29,351 nt of DNA from DYEC01 sp034434695. GTDB lineage: Bacteria; Chloroflexota; Anaerolineae; Anaerolineales; Anaerolineaceae. The stretch's first letter is position 1. Each line of letters opens with the position of its first letter. The position numbers and the translations under genes were made by a program. The notes beneath the pieces are model-generated. The model searched no databases. It saw only the letters and a program-made list of their open reading frames with translations, and was not told where the DNA came from. Positions 8,563 to 17,200 of the stretch are shown one piece after another. The stretch is taken from positions 1 through 29,351 of the forward strand of contig DAOTYY010000166.1 of NCBI GenBank assembly GCA_034434695.1, in the 5' to 3' direction.

Positions 8563-8635
8563 TGAAAATTCTTTCAGTAATAAAAATATTTTCACTTTCT
8601 AGAATAATAATAGCATATGCCAGCACGAAAGTCAA
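8563..8635 (-). promoter_or_regulatory. Promoter and candidate SorC operator of the sugar operon
   Basis: On the minus strand TTGACT (8635-8630) and TATTAT (8612-8607) are separated by exactly 17 bases, a strong sigma-70-like arrangement. Start of transcription is expected near 8600. Just downstream TGAAAAT (8594-8588) and ATTTTCA (8569-8563) form an inverted repeat, and a smaller TGAAA...TTTCA palindrome (8563-8576) lies within it. A site at this position would block transcription when bound, so it is a candidate operator for the adjacent SorC protein. The IS1 end at 8646 lies only 11 bp upstream of the -35 box. Confidence 0.55.
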
Positions 8636-8645
8636 GAGGTTTTTT

Positions 8646-9434
8646 GGGAGTGGCTAAACACTGGGTTAGACAAACTGAAAGACATGCGCTGGGTAATTCG
8701 GAAAACGCTGCTTGTGCAACTGGCGCCGATTGAAGCCGTACATGAAAAGCTTGAGAGCAGCTTTCAAGACTTCCGGGCAGCGAGAAAAGCAACGAGAGCA
8801 ACGCGCCAGTCGCGCCAAATAATGGCGCAACTCGGCGTTATCCCCTTCGACCAAATAGGTGTCCGTTTTGCCTTGGGAAACTTCATAGATGCCCCCGTGA
8901 TACCACAAGCCACCGTGGGCATCCAAGGCGCCGCTTCAGCAGCGCTTGGCTTTGGGTGCTTCATCCACCATCTCTTGGATCACTTCTTGGGTTCGCTGCC
9001 AGACCACTTTGAAGCCCAGATAGCAGCGGGTCAAGCGGTCTACGATGGTGATAACGTAGATTGGGTTTTTTTCTCCCCAATGAAGGTGAACAGCTCGTCC
9101 ATCTCCGCTTCTTTGACTTGGCTGGGGACGGGCGGGTCGGGCAGTTGGTCTGCGTGTGCTTGTATCCACAGGGAGACCGTGCGATGATGTACCCCAAGAT
9201 GGCGGGCGATACGCCGCAAGTTCATCCTACCCATGTACAGTTGGATGGCTTTCTGGCGCACCTCTTCGGGATAAGCCCAGGGTTTGGGGTCTGTCATGTA
9301 CTTGATTGAACAGAACATGCAGCGATAGCGTTGGCTGCCATTCCCCGTCTTTCCATCGCAGTTTTGATATTCTGTGCGAAGACATTTTGGCCATTCGTTC
9401 ATACCTCAATATAGCCCAATTTTTAGCCACTCCC
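8646..9434 (-). mobile_element. IS1-family insertion sequence, complete ends
   Basis: The element is bounded by inverted repeats that begin GGGAGTGGCTAAA. The left end (8646-8670) continues CACTGGGTTAGA and the right end, read on minus from 9434, continues AATTGGGCTATA. About 20 of 25 bases match. Length is 789 bp, within the IS1-family range. It encodes an IS1-type transposase on the minus strand. No convincing 8-9 bp target duplication is seen next to these ends, so the true termini may be a few bases further out or the flanks may have changed. It sits between the sugar operon promoter and the broken FGE-like gene. Confidence 0.8.
8666..9402 (-). pseudogene. IS1-family transposase with -1 slip site and in-frame stop
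   Basis: The first frame (9402-9040) codes for the zinc-ribbon and HTH part: CLRTEYQNCDG, CMFC, then QKAIQLYMGRMNLRRIARHLG. At 9072-9066 it meets a run of seven A followed by C on the minus strand, the same type of slip site used by IS1 for -1 frameshifting. The -1 frame continues with GEKKNPIYVITIVDRLTRCYLGF, part of the DDE domain. That frame then meets a TGA at 8938-8936 after APKAKRC, and the same frame resumes through YLVEGDNAELRHYLARLARC, the hallmark IS1 C-terminus, to 8666. One slip could be programmed, but the extra stop probably inactivates the copy. Confidence 0.8.
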
Positions 9435-9671
9435 TTGACCTTGCCGCTCATCCCTTGTACCATTTGGCGGGACAATTTCGAGCGAACGGGTCGTACCACG
9501 CGCTTCCAGCTGACCGCTTCGTTCGCTGCGCTCGCTTCGCGGCGGCTGAATCTCGTGCCGTTATACGGAATTGCTTGCGGGTCCACCAATGTAGAATTCT
9601 GGCGAGCCGGAGTCCATGAGCACAAGAAAAAGGGGGTTGTGGACTATAATCCTGGTGGTTGAGTTGCTTAT

Positions 9672-9702
9672 GGTCTAAATCGCCGGTAGGCCAATTTAGA
9701 CC
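9672..9702. repeat. Hairpin upstream of the FGE-like remnant
   Basis: GGTCTAAAT (9672-9680) and ATTTAGACC (9694-9702) are perfect inverse complements around a 13-base G+C-rich loop. The second arm contains the TAG that closes the reading frame upstream of the FGE-like sequence. It could be a relic of a regulatory hairpin or of a mobile-element junction. The rest of 9435-9699 has no gene that can be supported. Confidence 0.4.
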
Positions 9703-10590
9703 AAGCAGTGCGGGCCAAGGCTCCTCGGCAGTAAACCAGAATTGCTGCGTCAGCTTGCTGCTCGCGATGATCCAAGCCTGGTTGAGGTACTGGACCACAG
9801 TGTTGACTATATAGCGGCTGGCGAGTTCCTAATGGGCAGTGACACTGGCCGTGATGACGAGCGTCCGCAGCGGTTGGTTTATCTGGATGCATTCGAGATC
9901 GATCGCTATGAAGTCACGAATGTGCAGTATTGGCGTTTTCTGTAGGCCACGGAGCGGAGGGCACCATTTTACTGGGCAGGAGACAAATATCCTCCTGAGC
10001 AGGCTGACTATCCTGTGGTCGGAGTGAGTTGGGACAATGCCGATGCCTACTGCCATTGGACAGGGAAGCGGCTGCCAACCGAGGCGGAATGGGAGAAAGC
10101 ATGCCATGGCACCGATGGACGTATCTACCCTTGGGGCAACGCGTGGGATCTGCAACGAGCCAACGTTGATGTCTCTGCCCCCACCTTGTCACTGGCGACT
10201 CGGGTTGGGTCTGAAATAGCTTGGGATGTTGCCTGGCAGTTCTTGCAGACAACTCCCACAGGACTTGGGAAGCCATGGCTACGGACAGTTGGATCATACC
10301 CTGATGGCGAAAGCTCCTATGGTGTCATGGACTTGGTCGGCAACGCCTCGGAATGGGTATCCGATTGGTATAATTGGAGTGACTATTCGAACATGCCAAC
10401 GCGCAATCCGCGCGGCTTAGGACCATCCTGGAATCACAGTCTGCGTGGTAGCCCGTGGCACGATCCGGTTGGAACAGCAACTTGGATACAAAGCATGAGC
10501 CGGTGTCTGGCGCGTAACTCTTCCCATGGGAGCCAGGACCCTCGTCTTGGATTTCGTTGTGCGCGGTCCGTTTCGAGAGGGGCATCGTGA
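9700..10590 (+). pseudogene. Formylglycine-generating-enzyme-like (FGE-sulfatase/SUMF1 domain) gene, broken
   Basis: One reading frame from 9700 to the stop at 10588-10590 codes for a full FGE-sulfatase domain: YIAAGEFLMGSD, ERPQRLVYLDAFEIDRYEVTN, VVGVSWDNADAYCHWTGKRL, PTEAEWEKACHG, MDLVGNASEWVSDWY and C-terminal PRLGFRCARS. A single TAG at 9943-9945 interrupts it (after YWRFL), consistent with CAG to TAG. There is no good start codon or RBS at the 5' side; the segment PELLRQLAARDDPSLVEV looks like the tail of a longer upstream part, so the gene also seems 5'-truncated. Proteins of this domain include sulfatase-activating enzymes but many are accessory domains of other systems. The piece from 10015 to 10590 could only yield a partial domain. 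Confidence 0.75.
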
Positions 10591-10819
10591 CACAATCGCC
10601 CCTCGATACCTGTTAGTGCTTGGGTTTTCGACACTGCTCTTAGCCCGAGGGATAAGGTCGGGACAAGGGAGTAATCGTAGCCCGGATCGCAATTCCGTAT
10701 AATAACAGGCCGCATGCAGGCATTGCAAACCAATCTTGCATCAATGCAGGCTTTTGCTTTCACGGCATAAATTACCGATAGTTTTTTGCGATTGGGCCCC
10801 TGATTGCACAAAACTTACG

Positions 10820-11467
10820 CTAAATTTTCACGATACCCGTTCGAATAGCATAAATCGTTGCCTGAGTTCGATCATACAAGTGCAACTTCGAGCGAATATT
10901 ATTGATGTGGTTCTTGACCGTCTTCTCGCTGATGAGTAGGCGTGCAGCGATTTCTTTATTACTCATCCCCTCCGCGATCAACTTTAGCACTTCCGTTTCC
11001 CTTGGTGTGAGTTGAGCTACTACACTGGATGGTGTCTTTTCTATTCCTGCAAACCGGTGCATGACCTTGAGTGCAATGGTCGGTCCCAGCAGCGATTCGC
11101 CGTTGGACACAGCCCGGATGGCACGTAGCATCGTCTCTGGATCAGCGTCTTTAAGAATATAACCTCGCCCACCTGCCTGAATACCCCGAAATACATACTC
11201 ATCGTTCTCATACATGGTAACAAAAACAATACCCACATGCGGCATTTCGCTATGCATGATGCGAGTCGCTTCAATTCCATCCATATCAGGCATTTGAATG
11301 TCCATCAACACCACATCGGGCATTTGTTCTCGGGTAATTTGCAGCGCTTCGCGTCCGGTTGAAGCTTCACCCACAACCTGCATATCTTCTTCCGCTTCGA
11401 GCATTTTACGGACTCCTCGGCGAAAGAGTGTATGATCATCAACGATCAAGACACTGATTTTCTCCAT
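10820..11467 (-). CDS. NarL/FixJ-type response regulator
   Basis: The 215-residue regulator has an N-terminal receiver domain with acidic pocket Asp10-Asp11, phospho-acceptor Asp56 (VVLMDIQMP), a Thr near 84 (VFVTMY) and Lys106 (YILKDA). A LuxR-type DNA-binding domain follows (about 150-200: LTPRETEVLKLIAEGMSNKEIAARL, SEKTVKNHINNIRSKL). ATG at 11467 is chosen because AGGAGGGC lies about 9 bases upstream; an in-frame extension to 11527 lacks support. It overlaps the end of the kinase gene, its evident partner. Target genes are not known. No clear terminator is seen after its stop. Confidence 0.9.
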   Translation of the reverse strand: MEKISVLIVDDHTLFRRGVRKMLEAEEDMQVVGEASTGREALQITREQMPDVVLMDIQMPDMDGIEATRIMHSEMPHVGIVFVTMYENDEYVFRGIQAGGRGYILKDADPETMLRAIRAVSNGESLLGPTIALKVMHRFAGIEKTPSSVVAQLTPRETEVLKLIAEGMSNKEIAARLLISEKTVKNHINNIRSKLHLYDRTQATIYAIRTGIVKI

Positions 11468-13905
11468 TTGGAATGCCCTCCTGACCTGTTTCTTCCAGCG
11501 GAATCTGGACGCTGACCTGCGTTCCATAGCCTAGCACACTCTGCAACCTCAGGCACCCCCCCAAGATTCTCGACCCGTCTTTGCATGCTCCACAACCCAA
11601 TATGATTTCCAGAAATCGGCGCCTGCAGATTGAAACCTTGCCCGTTGTCTTGAACAATCAGCGAGATTCCAGCACGTGTTCGCTCCAGCGAAATGATAAC
11701 CTCGTTTGCATGAGCATGCTTGGCAATGTTTGCCAGCGCTTCCTGAATAACGCGGAATAAGGTGATTTCTGTTGCAGGTGAAGGACAGACTAAATCTTCT
11801 GGACAGATCAGCTGGACAGCAATTCCTTGATCTCTCTGAAAATGGGCGGTATATTCCTGAAGTGCTGGTACCAGTCCAATCTCATCCAGAGCAGTTGGGC
11901 GTAGATCGTAAATCAACCGACGAATATCCTGAATGTTAGCCTGCACCTGTTGGGCCAGCTCTTCTACTTCACCCACTGCCGGGTGTCTCTCGCGCTCCAA
12001 CTGTTTACGCATTGTTTGCAGGCGGATATTCAAGCTAGCCAGCGATGGAGCCACCCCGTCGTGTAACTCACGGACAATCCTGCACCGTTCTTCTTCTTGA
12101 ATTTCGACATTCTGGAGAAATTGCTGGTGTAGGAGGTCAATATGTTCCTCGTACAGGCGGGCATTCTCAAGAGCAAGGGCGGTGCTGTGTGCCAGCATAG
12201 ACAGTAGGTCTTTATCTTCCTGGCTAAATGGCTCGCCCGACTGCCGGCTTGCAAGTGTCAGAATTCCAACGAGTTTCTCGCCAAAAAAGAGCGGCACGGC
12301 AAGCTCTGCCCCAATCCGGCGCAGCTCGTCGGAAGCCGAGCCTTCTTCATCAGGATAAGGGGAAAACAAACTGCGCGCTTTGGATAAGTGGTAGACCAAT
12401 TCCCCTGACGACAGAAGCATGACCGAAGGCCCTCGGTTTTCATCTGCTGGCTCGAAATCACCGTTTTTTGGCAACCAAAGAATGGTATCCCTTGCACCCA
12501 GTGTTTCGGTGATCGTCTTTTTCACAAGGCGGATCACCTCGGAATGCCGGCGTAACATGGTAAGTCCCTGGCTGAAACGAGTGAGCGTCTGATAGACTTC
12601 GTACTCGCGGCGGAAGAAGGCCTTGTCCACAAGTGCCTGAATCCGCTGACGAATGGGGTGGAAGAAAAAGGCCAACGACAGGGCTGGTATCACCATAGCC
12701 AGCAGAGATTGCCGGCCGACGAATAGATGGAACAGGAATCCAACTAAGAGCGCCATCAAAACAAAGGCCGCAGTGAGTACAGTGGTCAGCAGTGAATAGA
12801 CTAAACCTTTGCGCATGACCACACGAATGTTGAGCAACTGGTAGCGCAGGATAGCATATCCAATCGATAGTGGATATACAGCCGGAATCAACCCCGCAAG
12901 CTGCGTAGAGACAACTGGGCGAAGGTGAATTGCAGCGGGAGCCCACAGGAACAGATGCCAGGCTGTTAAACCTGTCATCAGACCCGCCAACATCACTGTT
13001 GCCTGAGACCGCAGCAGGCGATTACCCTTTCTTGCAATGATCACGATTAGTGGGGTGCCTTTTATTACAAACGAGCACAGTCCAAAAACCACATAGTAGG
13101 GCCAGCTCATCAGGAAAGTTAAAGCCTTCCACAGGAAAGGATGATCAAACAGGTTTGCCAGTACCTGAAGTGTCAACATCCACAGGATTATTCCCACCCC
13201 TAGAAACACGAATATCTTGATCACCGACCAGCGTTTTAAAAAACTGACACGCGCGCGGTCAGCAGGGAAGCTCCAAAAGAAAATCCAGCCTGCTACTGGG
13301 GCCGCTATAGCGTATGGTATCAACAGGTATCCCATCCACTTGTTTTGGCTCAGAAAACACTCCCAGATAATGGCCCCGCCAATTGACCAGATTAAGAGAT
13401 AGGCCAGCAGATAGCGGTTTATTGCGGCTGATGGGTTTTTCAGATAGACGAAAATCCCGATGAGGAGGAATACCAGCGATGAAACAAAGTAGCCGGGTAA
13501 AAAGCGGAAAAGAATTTCCTTGGTGAATAGCATTGTCTGAACGGGGATGTCCAGACGTTGTCCGTCACGCTCAATAGTATAGATCAAGGTGTTCCCAATC
13601 CCCGCCTCTTTTACGAGACGGGACATTTCTCTCCAGTGCTGACCATTGACCGCTACGATAACATCCCACGGGCGAAGGCCGGCTTGCCAGCCAGTGAACT
13701 CCAGTGGCGTGAAACTGGAAAAAACGCGCATGGGGTTGTAAAAAAATCCAGGGAAGGGTTTGCCCACCTGAACGGCAATAGAAATCCACGCTATACTCCA
13801 GATGGAAACCATAACAACAATTGTTAGCGTGATACCCCTGCCTGGGTGCTTGATGAAATCCTTGAGGAAACCCACAAAAGAAACCCTGAGAGGAGAAGCT
13901 TTCAA
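11446..13905 (-). CDS. Membrane sensor histidine kinase (HisKA_3), frameshifted near the C-terminus
   Basis: The protein has one N-terminal membrane segment, an extracytoplasmic PDZ-like domain (about 55-115: GWQAGLRPWDVIVAVNGQHW), roughly nine further membrane segments, a GAF-like domain (GAELAVPLFFGEKLVGILTLASR), a HisKA_3 dimerisation domain with phospho-acceptor His in EEERCRIVRELHDGVAPSL, and a HATPase_c domain (FRVIQEALANIAKHAHA, DNGQGF). After RRVENLGG the frame leaves the family pattern at a run of seven G (11562-11556 on minus); removing one G gives CLRLQSVLGYGTQVSVQIPL, the expected ending, and a stop at 11439. TTG at 13905 is preferred: GGAGG sits 5 bases upstream. A GTG at 13941 is the longer alternative. 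It pairs with the regulator downstream. Confidence 0.82.
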   Translation of the reverse strand: MKASPLRVSFVGFLKDFIKHPGRGITLTIVVMVSIWSIAWISIAVQVGKPFPGFFYNPMRVFSSFTPLEFTGWQAGLRPWDVIVAVNGQHWREMSRLVKEAGIGNTLIYTIERDGQRLDIPVQTMLFTKEILFRFLPGYFVSSLVFLLIGIFVYLKNPSAAINRYLLAYLLIWSIGGAIIWECFLSQNKWMGYLLIPYAIAAPVAGWIFFWSFPADRARVSFLKRWSVIKIFVFLGVGIILWMLTLQVLANLFDHPFLWKALTFLMSWPYYVVFGLCSFVIKGTPLIVIIARKGNRLLRSQATVMLAGLMTGLTAWHLFLWAPAAIHLRPVVSTQLAGLIPAVYPLSIGYAILRYQLLNIRVVMRKGLVYSLLTTVLTAAFVLMALLVGFLFHLFVGRQSLLAMVIPALSLAFFFHPIRQRIQALVDKAFFRREYEVYQTLTRFSQGLTMLRRHSEVIRLVKKTITETLGARDTILWLPKNGDFEPADENRGPSVMLLSSGELVYHLSKARSLFSPYPDEEGSASDELRRIGAELAVPLFFGEKLVGILTLASRQSGEPFSQEDKDLLSMLAHSTALALENARLYEEHIDLLHQQFLQNVEIQEEERCRIVRELHDGVAPSLASLNIRLQTMRKQLERERHPAVGEVEELAQQVQANIQDIRRLIYDLRPTALDEIGLVPALQEYTAHFQRDQGIAVQLICPEDLVCPSPATEITLFRVIQEALANIAKHAHANEVIISLERTRAGISLIVQDNGQGFNLQAPISGNHIGLWSMQRRVENLGGVPEVAECARLWNAGQRPDSAGRNRSGGHSKWRKSVS

Positions 13906-14120
13906 AAGAACCTCCAGATTACTCTCCTTATAGTATAGCACCCGCCAGAAGGAACCGTATGGGTCAACAGTCCCACACCGCCATAGGCCTTTTTCCCTGC
14001 ATTCTTCTCCAACACAGGCTTCTTATATGCCCGCACTGCCCGGTGTAATGTTTAGGTAGAACTATTATCAACCATTTTACGCCGGCAGATTGCTGGCGGC
14101 AATAAGAAAGGGAGGACTCC

Positions 14121-14291
14121 ATGATTTGGGAAGGATGGAATATTGGGGCGGTGACAGTTCGAAGGGTGCGTGTGGATGAAAACAGGGTAGTCTCAGTTCA
14201 TCTACAGAGACATGGTGGCGACCCTCGCAGTGTTATCCGCGCCATGATTGAGGAAGAAGAGGGTTTGCCGAACATCCACAAGGTGCAATGA
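14121..14291 (+). CDS. N-terminal fragment of the activase ASKHA domain (separate ORF)
   Basis: A 56-codon ORF starts at ATG 14121, preceded by GGGAGG. It reads WNIGAVTVRRVRVDENRVVS and LQRHGGDPRSVIRAM, which matches the first beta-hairpin and loop of the BcrAD/BadFG-type activase ATPase domain (normally G-x-D-x-G-S-x-T followed later by HHGDP). The invariant Asp of the phosphate motif is Asn here. The stop TGA (14289-14291) overlaps the ATG of the main ORF (14288-14290). Together both ORFs make one complete domain, so this is either a one-base frameshift or a coupled two-polypeptide arrangement. Confidence 0.7.
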   Translation: MIWEGWNIGAVTVRRVRVDENRVVSVHLQRHGGDPRSVIRAMIEEEEGLPNIHKVQ

Positions 14292-17200
14292 TCACAGGCC
14301 CGCTGGCAACGAGCATTCTGAATTTACCGTATTTGCCAGAACCGGTCAGTATTGAGAAAGCCTTACAAGAACTGCAAATTTCACCCGATATTGTTCTCTC
14401 ACTTGGGGGTGAGAGTTTCGTGGTCTATTGCATTCGCAACCAGAAAGTTCGCAACATGACTTCCAGCAACCGTTGTGCCGCAGGAAGTGGTGAATTTATT
14501 CTCCAACAGTTTGGACGCATGGGGTTGAGTCTGGAACAAGGACTCGATCTTGCCCGAAATGGCAAACATATTCATCTGGCTTCGCGCTGCTCGGTGCATA
14601 TCAAGTCGGATGCTACACACAAATTAAATAAGGGGGAATGCTCTCCAGCAGACATTGCTTACACCCTGTGCACTGACCTTGCAGCCAAAATCTACACCCT
14701 AATCGAGGCCACTGCCTGGTCTAAGAACCACATTTTGGTAAGCGGTGGGATGGCACAGAACGAGGTGTTCCTTACGGAATTGCGCAGACTGCTCCCTGCC
14801 AGCAAGATTGAAACGCTACCGGAAAGCCCGTATTTGGAAGCACTGGGGGCAGCGGTAGTTGCGCGCGCTAATGGACGGCTCGCCAAACCCTTGAATGAGT
14901 TTCTGGTAACCGGTCAGCACCAGCAATTCAAGATTCTTCCGCCTCTGTCAGAAGGGATTGAGCAGGTAACCCGCATCGAAACACAACTGCCACCAATTCC
15001 ATATGATGGGATGAAAGTCCTGCTTGGCATAGATGCAGGATCAACCACTACCAAAGCAGCGCTGATTGAGATGGAAAGTGGTAGGGCTGTGGCATGCTGT
15101 TATTTACGCACGCATGGCAACCCGGTCACGGCGGCTGGAAATTGCCTTGATCGGATCAAAGGACAGATGCATGGATACTCATTAGAAATTGCTCAGGTAG
15201 CAGTTACCGGCTCCGGCCGCGAACTGGTTTCGGTTGCAATGGGTAATTGCTTAAGCTTTAATGAAATCCTCGCACATGCGCGGGCGGCAAGCGAAGCACA
15301 CCCAGACGTGGACACGATTTTTGAAATTGGCGGGCAGGATGCCAAGTTCATTTCCCTCCTAGATGGTATTCCGGTGGATTATGCCATGAATGATGGTTGT
15401 TCGGCCGGGACTGGCAGCTTTTTGGAAGAAGCAGCCTCATCTGACTTGAAATGCCCGGTAGACCAAATTGGCCATTCCGCGCTGCAGGCGGATGCCCCTC
15501 TCGCGTTTGGAGAACGCTGCGCAGCTTTCATCAACTCCGAGATTCGCACGGCACTTCAGAGCGGAGAAGATCCAAAGAACATTCTTGCCGGGCTGGTGTA
15601 CTCCATCGCAAAAAATTACCTTTCGCGGGTCGTAGGCGCGCGCCAAATTGGCAGCACAGTCTTGCTTCAGGGTGGCGTTGCGCTTAACCTGGCAGTTGCA
15701 CCCGCAATGGCTTTATTGAGTGGACGAAAGATCATTGTCCCCAGCCAACCAGAACTGATGGGCTGTTTTGGGGCAGCATTGATGGCTCGTGATTTGATTA
15801 TGGAAGGGAAAATTGCCGAGCAGCACCTCTTGCTTGATCAGGTAGAACGTCAGCCGATGGATTTGAGGGGGACTTTCCGCTGTAGCTCGTGTGCAAATCA
15901 CTGCGAAATCCAACGGATTATGATCGGCCAGAACACCTATCCTTTTGGAGGTCTGTGCTCACGTTGGGAGATGCAACGCCGACCGAAAATCCTGCAATAT
16001 TCGGAAGGTAAAAATCTGGTTGAGCTACGCACAAAACTGATGTTTGAAAAATTTGCAGCCCCCAATCCTGAACATCCGCGCGGAAGAGCAGGCCTTCCGC
16101 TTGCACTTACAACCTTCGAGCTATTCCCTTTCTATAACAAGCTTCTGACCGAATTGGGCTACGAGGTTGTCCTTTCGCGCCCTGGTCGAGGGCGCAAAAA
16201 TACACACTCCGCCTTCTGTTACCCGGCGGAATTGCTGCATGCCGCAGTGGATGACTTGATGCAGCAGGGTGTAGATTGGGTTTTCCTACCACAGGTGCGA
16301 GAATTTGCAATTGCCAGGCAGCATGTGCACGCCTATTCTTGCTCGTTCAGTCAAGATAGCGGCGGGGTGATTCAAACCTTTTTCTCGGACCAGAAAGTGA
16401 AGATTTATACCCCCGAGATTGGCTTTTCCGCCCACCTCCTGAACGCCAGCCGGCAAAAAATTGTCAGCATGGCAGAACGTTTGGGTATTTCGAAAGAAAC
16501 GGCGAATCGCGCCTTCCAATCAGCACTGGACTATCAGACCAGTTTTGAGCAGGCATACCACACCGAAGGACAGGCTATGCTCAATATGTTGCAGGGCCCA
16601 GTTGTCATTATGGTCGGCCGGCCATACGCCGCCTATAATAGCGTGGTGAATCTGTCTGTGCCGCGAAAGATCGCCAGCCGTGGTTTCCATGTCATCCCTG
16701 CCGATTTGCTTCCGCTTAATCCCCCACCAGTTGAACGCAACGTGTGGCATTTTACACAGGTGGCTGCTTCTGCAATCCAATATGCGCGGGAGCGGGAAGA
16801 TACTTACATCTGCTTCCTGTCCTGCTTTTCCTGCAATCCAGATGCAATGTTCTACCACCATGCACGGCAGGAGCTGGGAGGTCAGCCATTTTGCTTCCTC
16901 GAAATCGATTCTCACACCGCAGACGCCGGCATTGATACTCGCATCGGAGCCTTTATGGATATCATCGAAGAACGCCGGCAGATGGCTGAGGAGATAACCA
17001 AAACTCTGCCAGCCCGCCAGTTCTATGGCCGGATTGACTACTCGGGCAAGCATCCCAAAATTATTACAAACCAAGGCGAAGCCCTTGGCTTTGATGACCC
17101 GCGCGTCAAGCATGTGCTTCTGGCGGATACTCCGCTGATCACCTCAAGACTGTTTGCTTCACTTTACAGCCGGATGGGCTGGCGCTGCGTCACTACTCCA

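Larger units (their letters stand above)
9561..10702. repeat. 14-bp perfect inverted repeats flanking the broken FGE-like gene
   Basis: TTATACGGAATTGC (9561-9574) and its exact inverse complement GCAATTCCGTATAA (10689-10702) lie 1.1 kb apart and enclose the formylglycine-generating-enzyme-like pseudogene. Twelve of the fourteen bases recur at 20409-20420, also next to a broken gene. The arrangement resembles the ends of a non-autonomous mobile unit or scars of a lost insertion sequence. No target duplication is visible (CCG before, TAA after), and no transposase is inside. Confidence 0.45.

Noticed and set aside
9448..9680. Overlapping ORFs on both strands between IS1 and the FGE-like remnant
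   Set aside because: They result from a G+C-rich repetitive stretch (CGCTTCGTTCGCTGCGCTCG-like); no protein motif is seen.
10591..10819. Possible terminator between the FGE-like gene and the response regulator
   Set aside because: Only a 5-bp stem (CCCGA/TCGGG) without T-run is found; not enough to call.
13895..13965. Promoter for the histidine kinase gene (TTGACC and TATACT on minus)
   Set aside because: The boxes are 24 bases apart, too far for a normal promoter; only the -10-like TATACTATA is suggestive.
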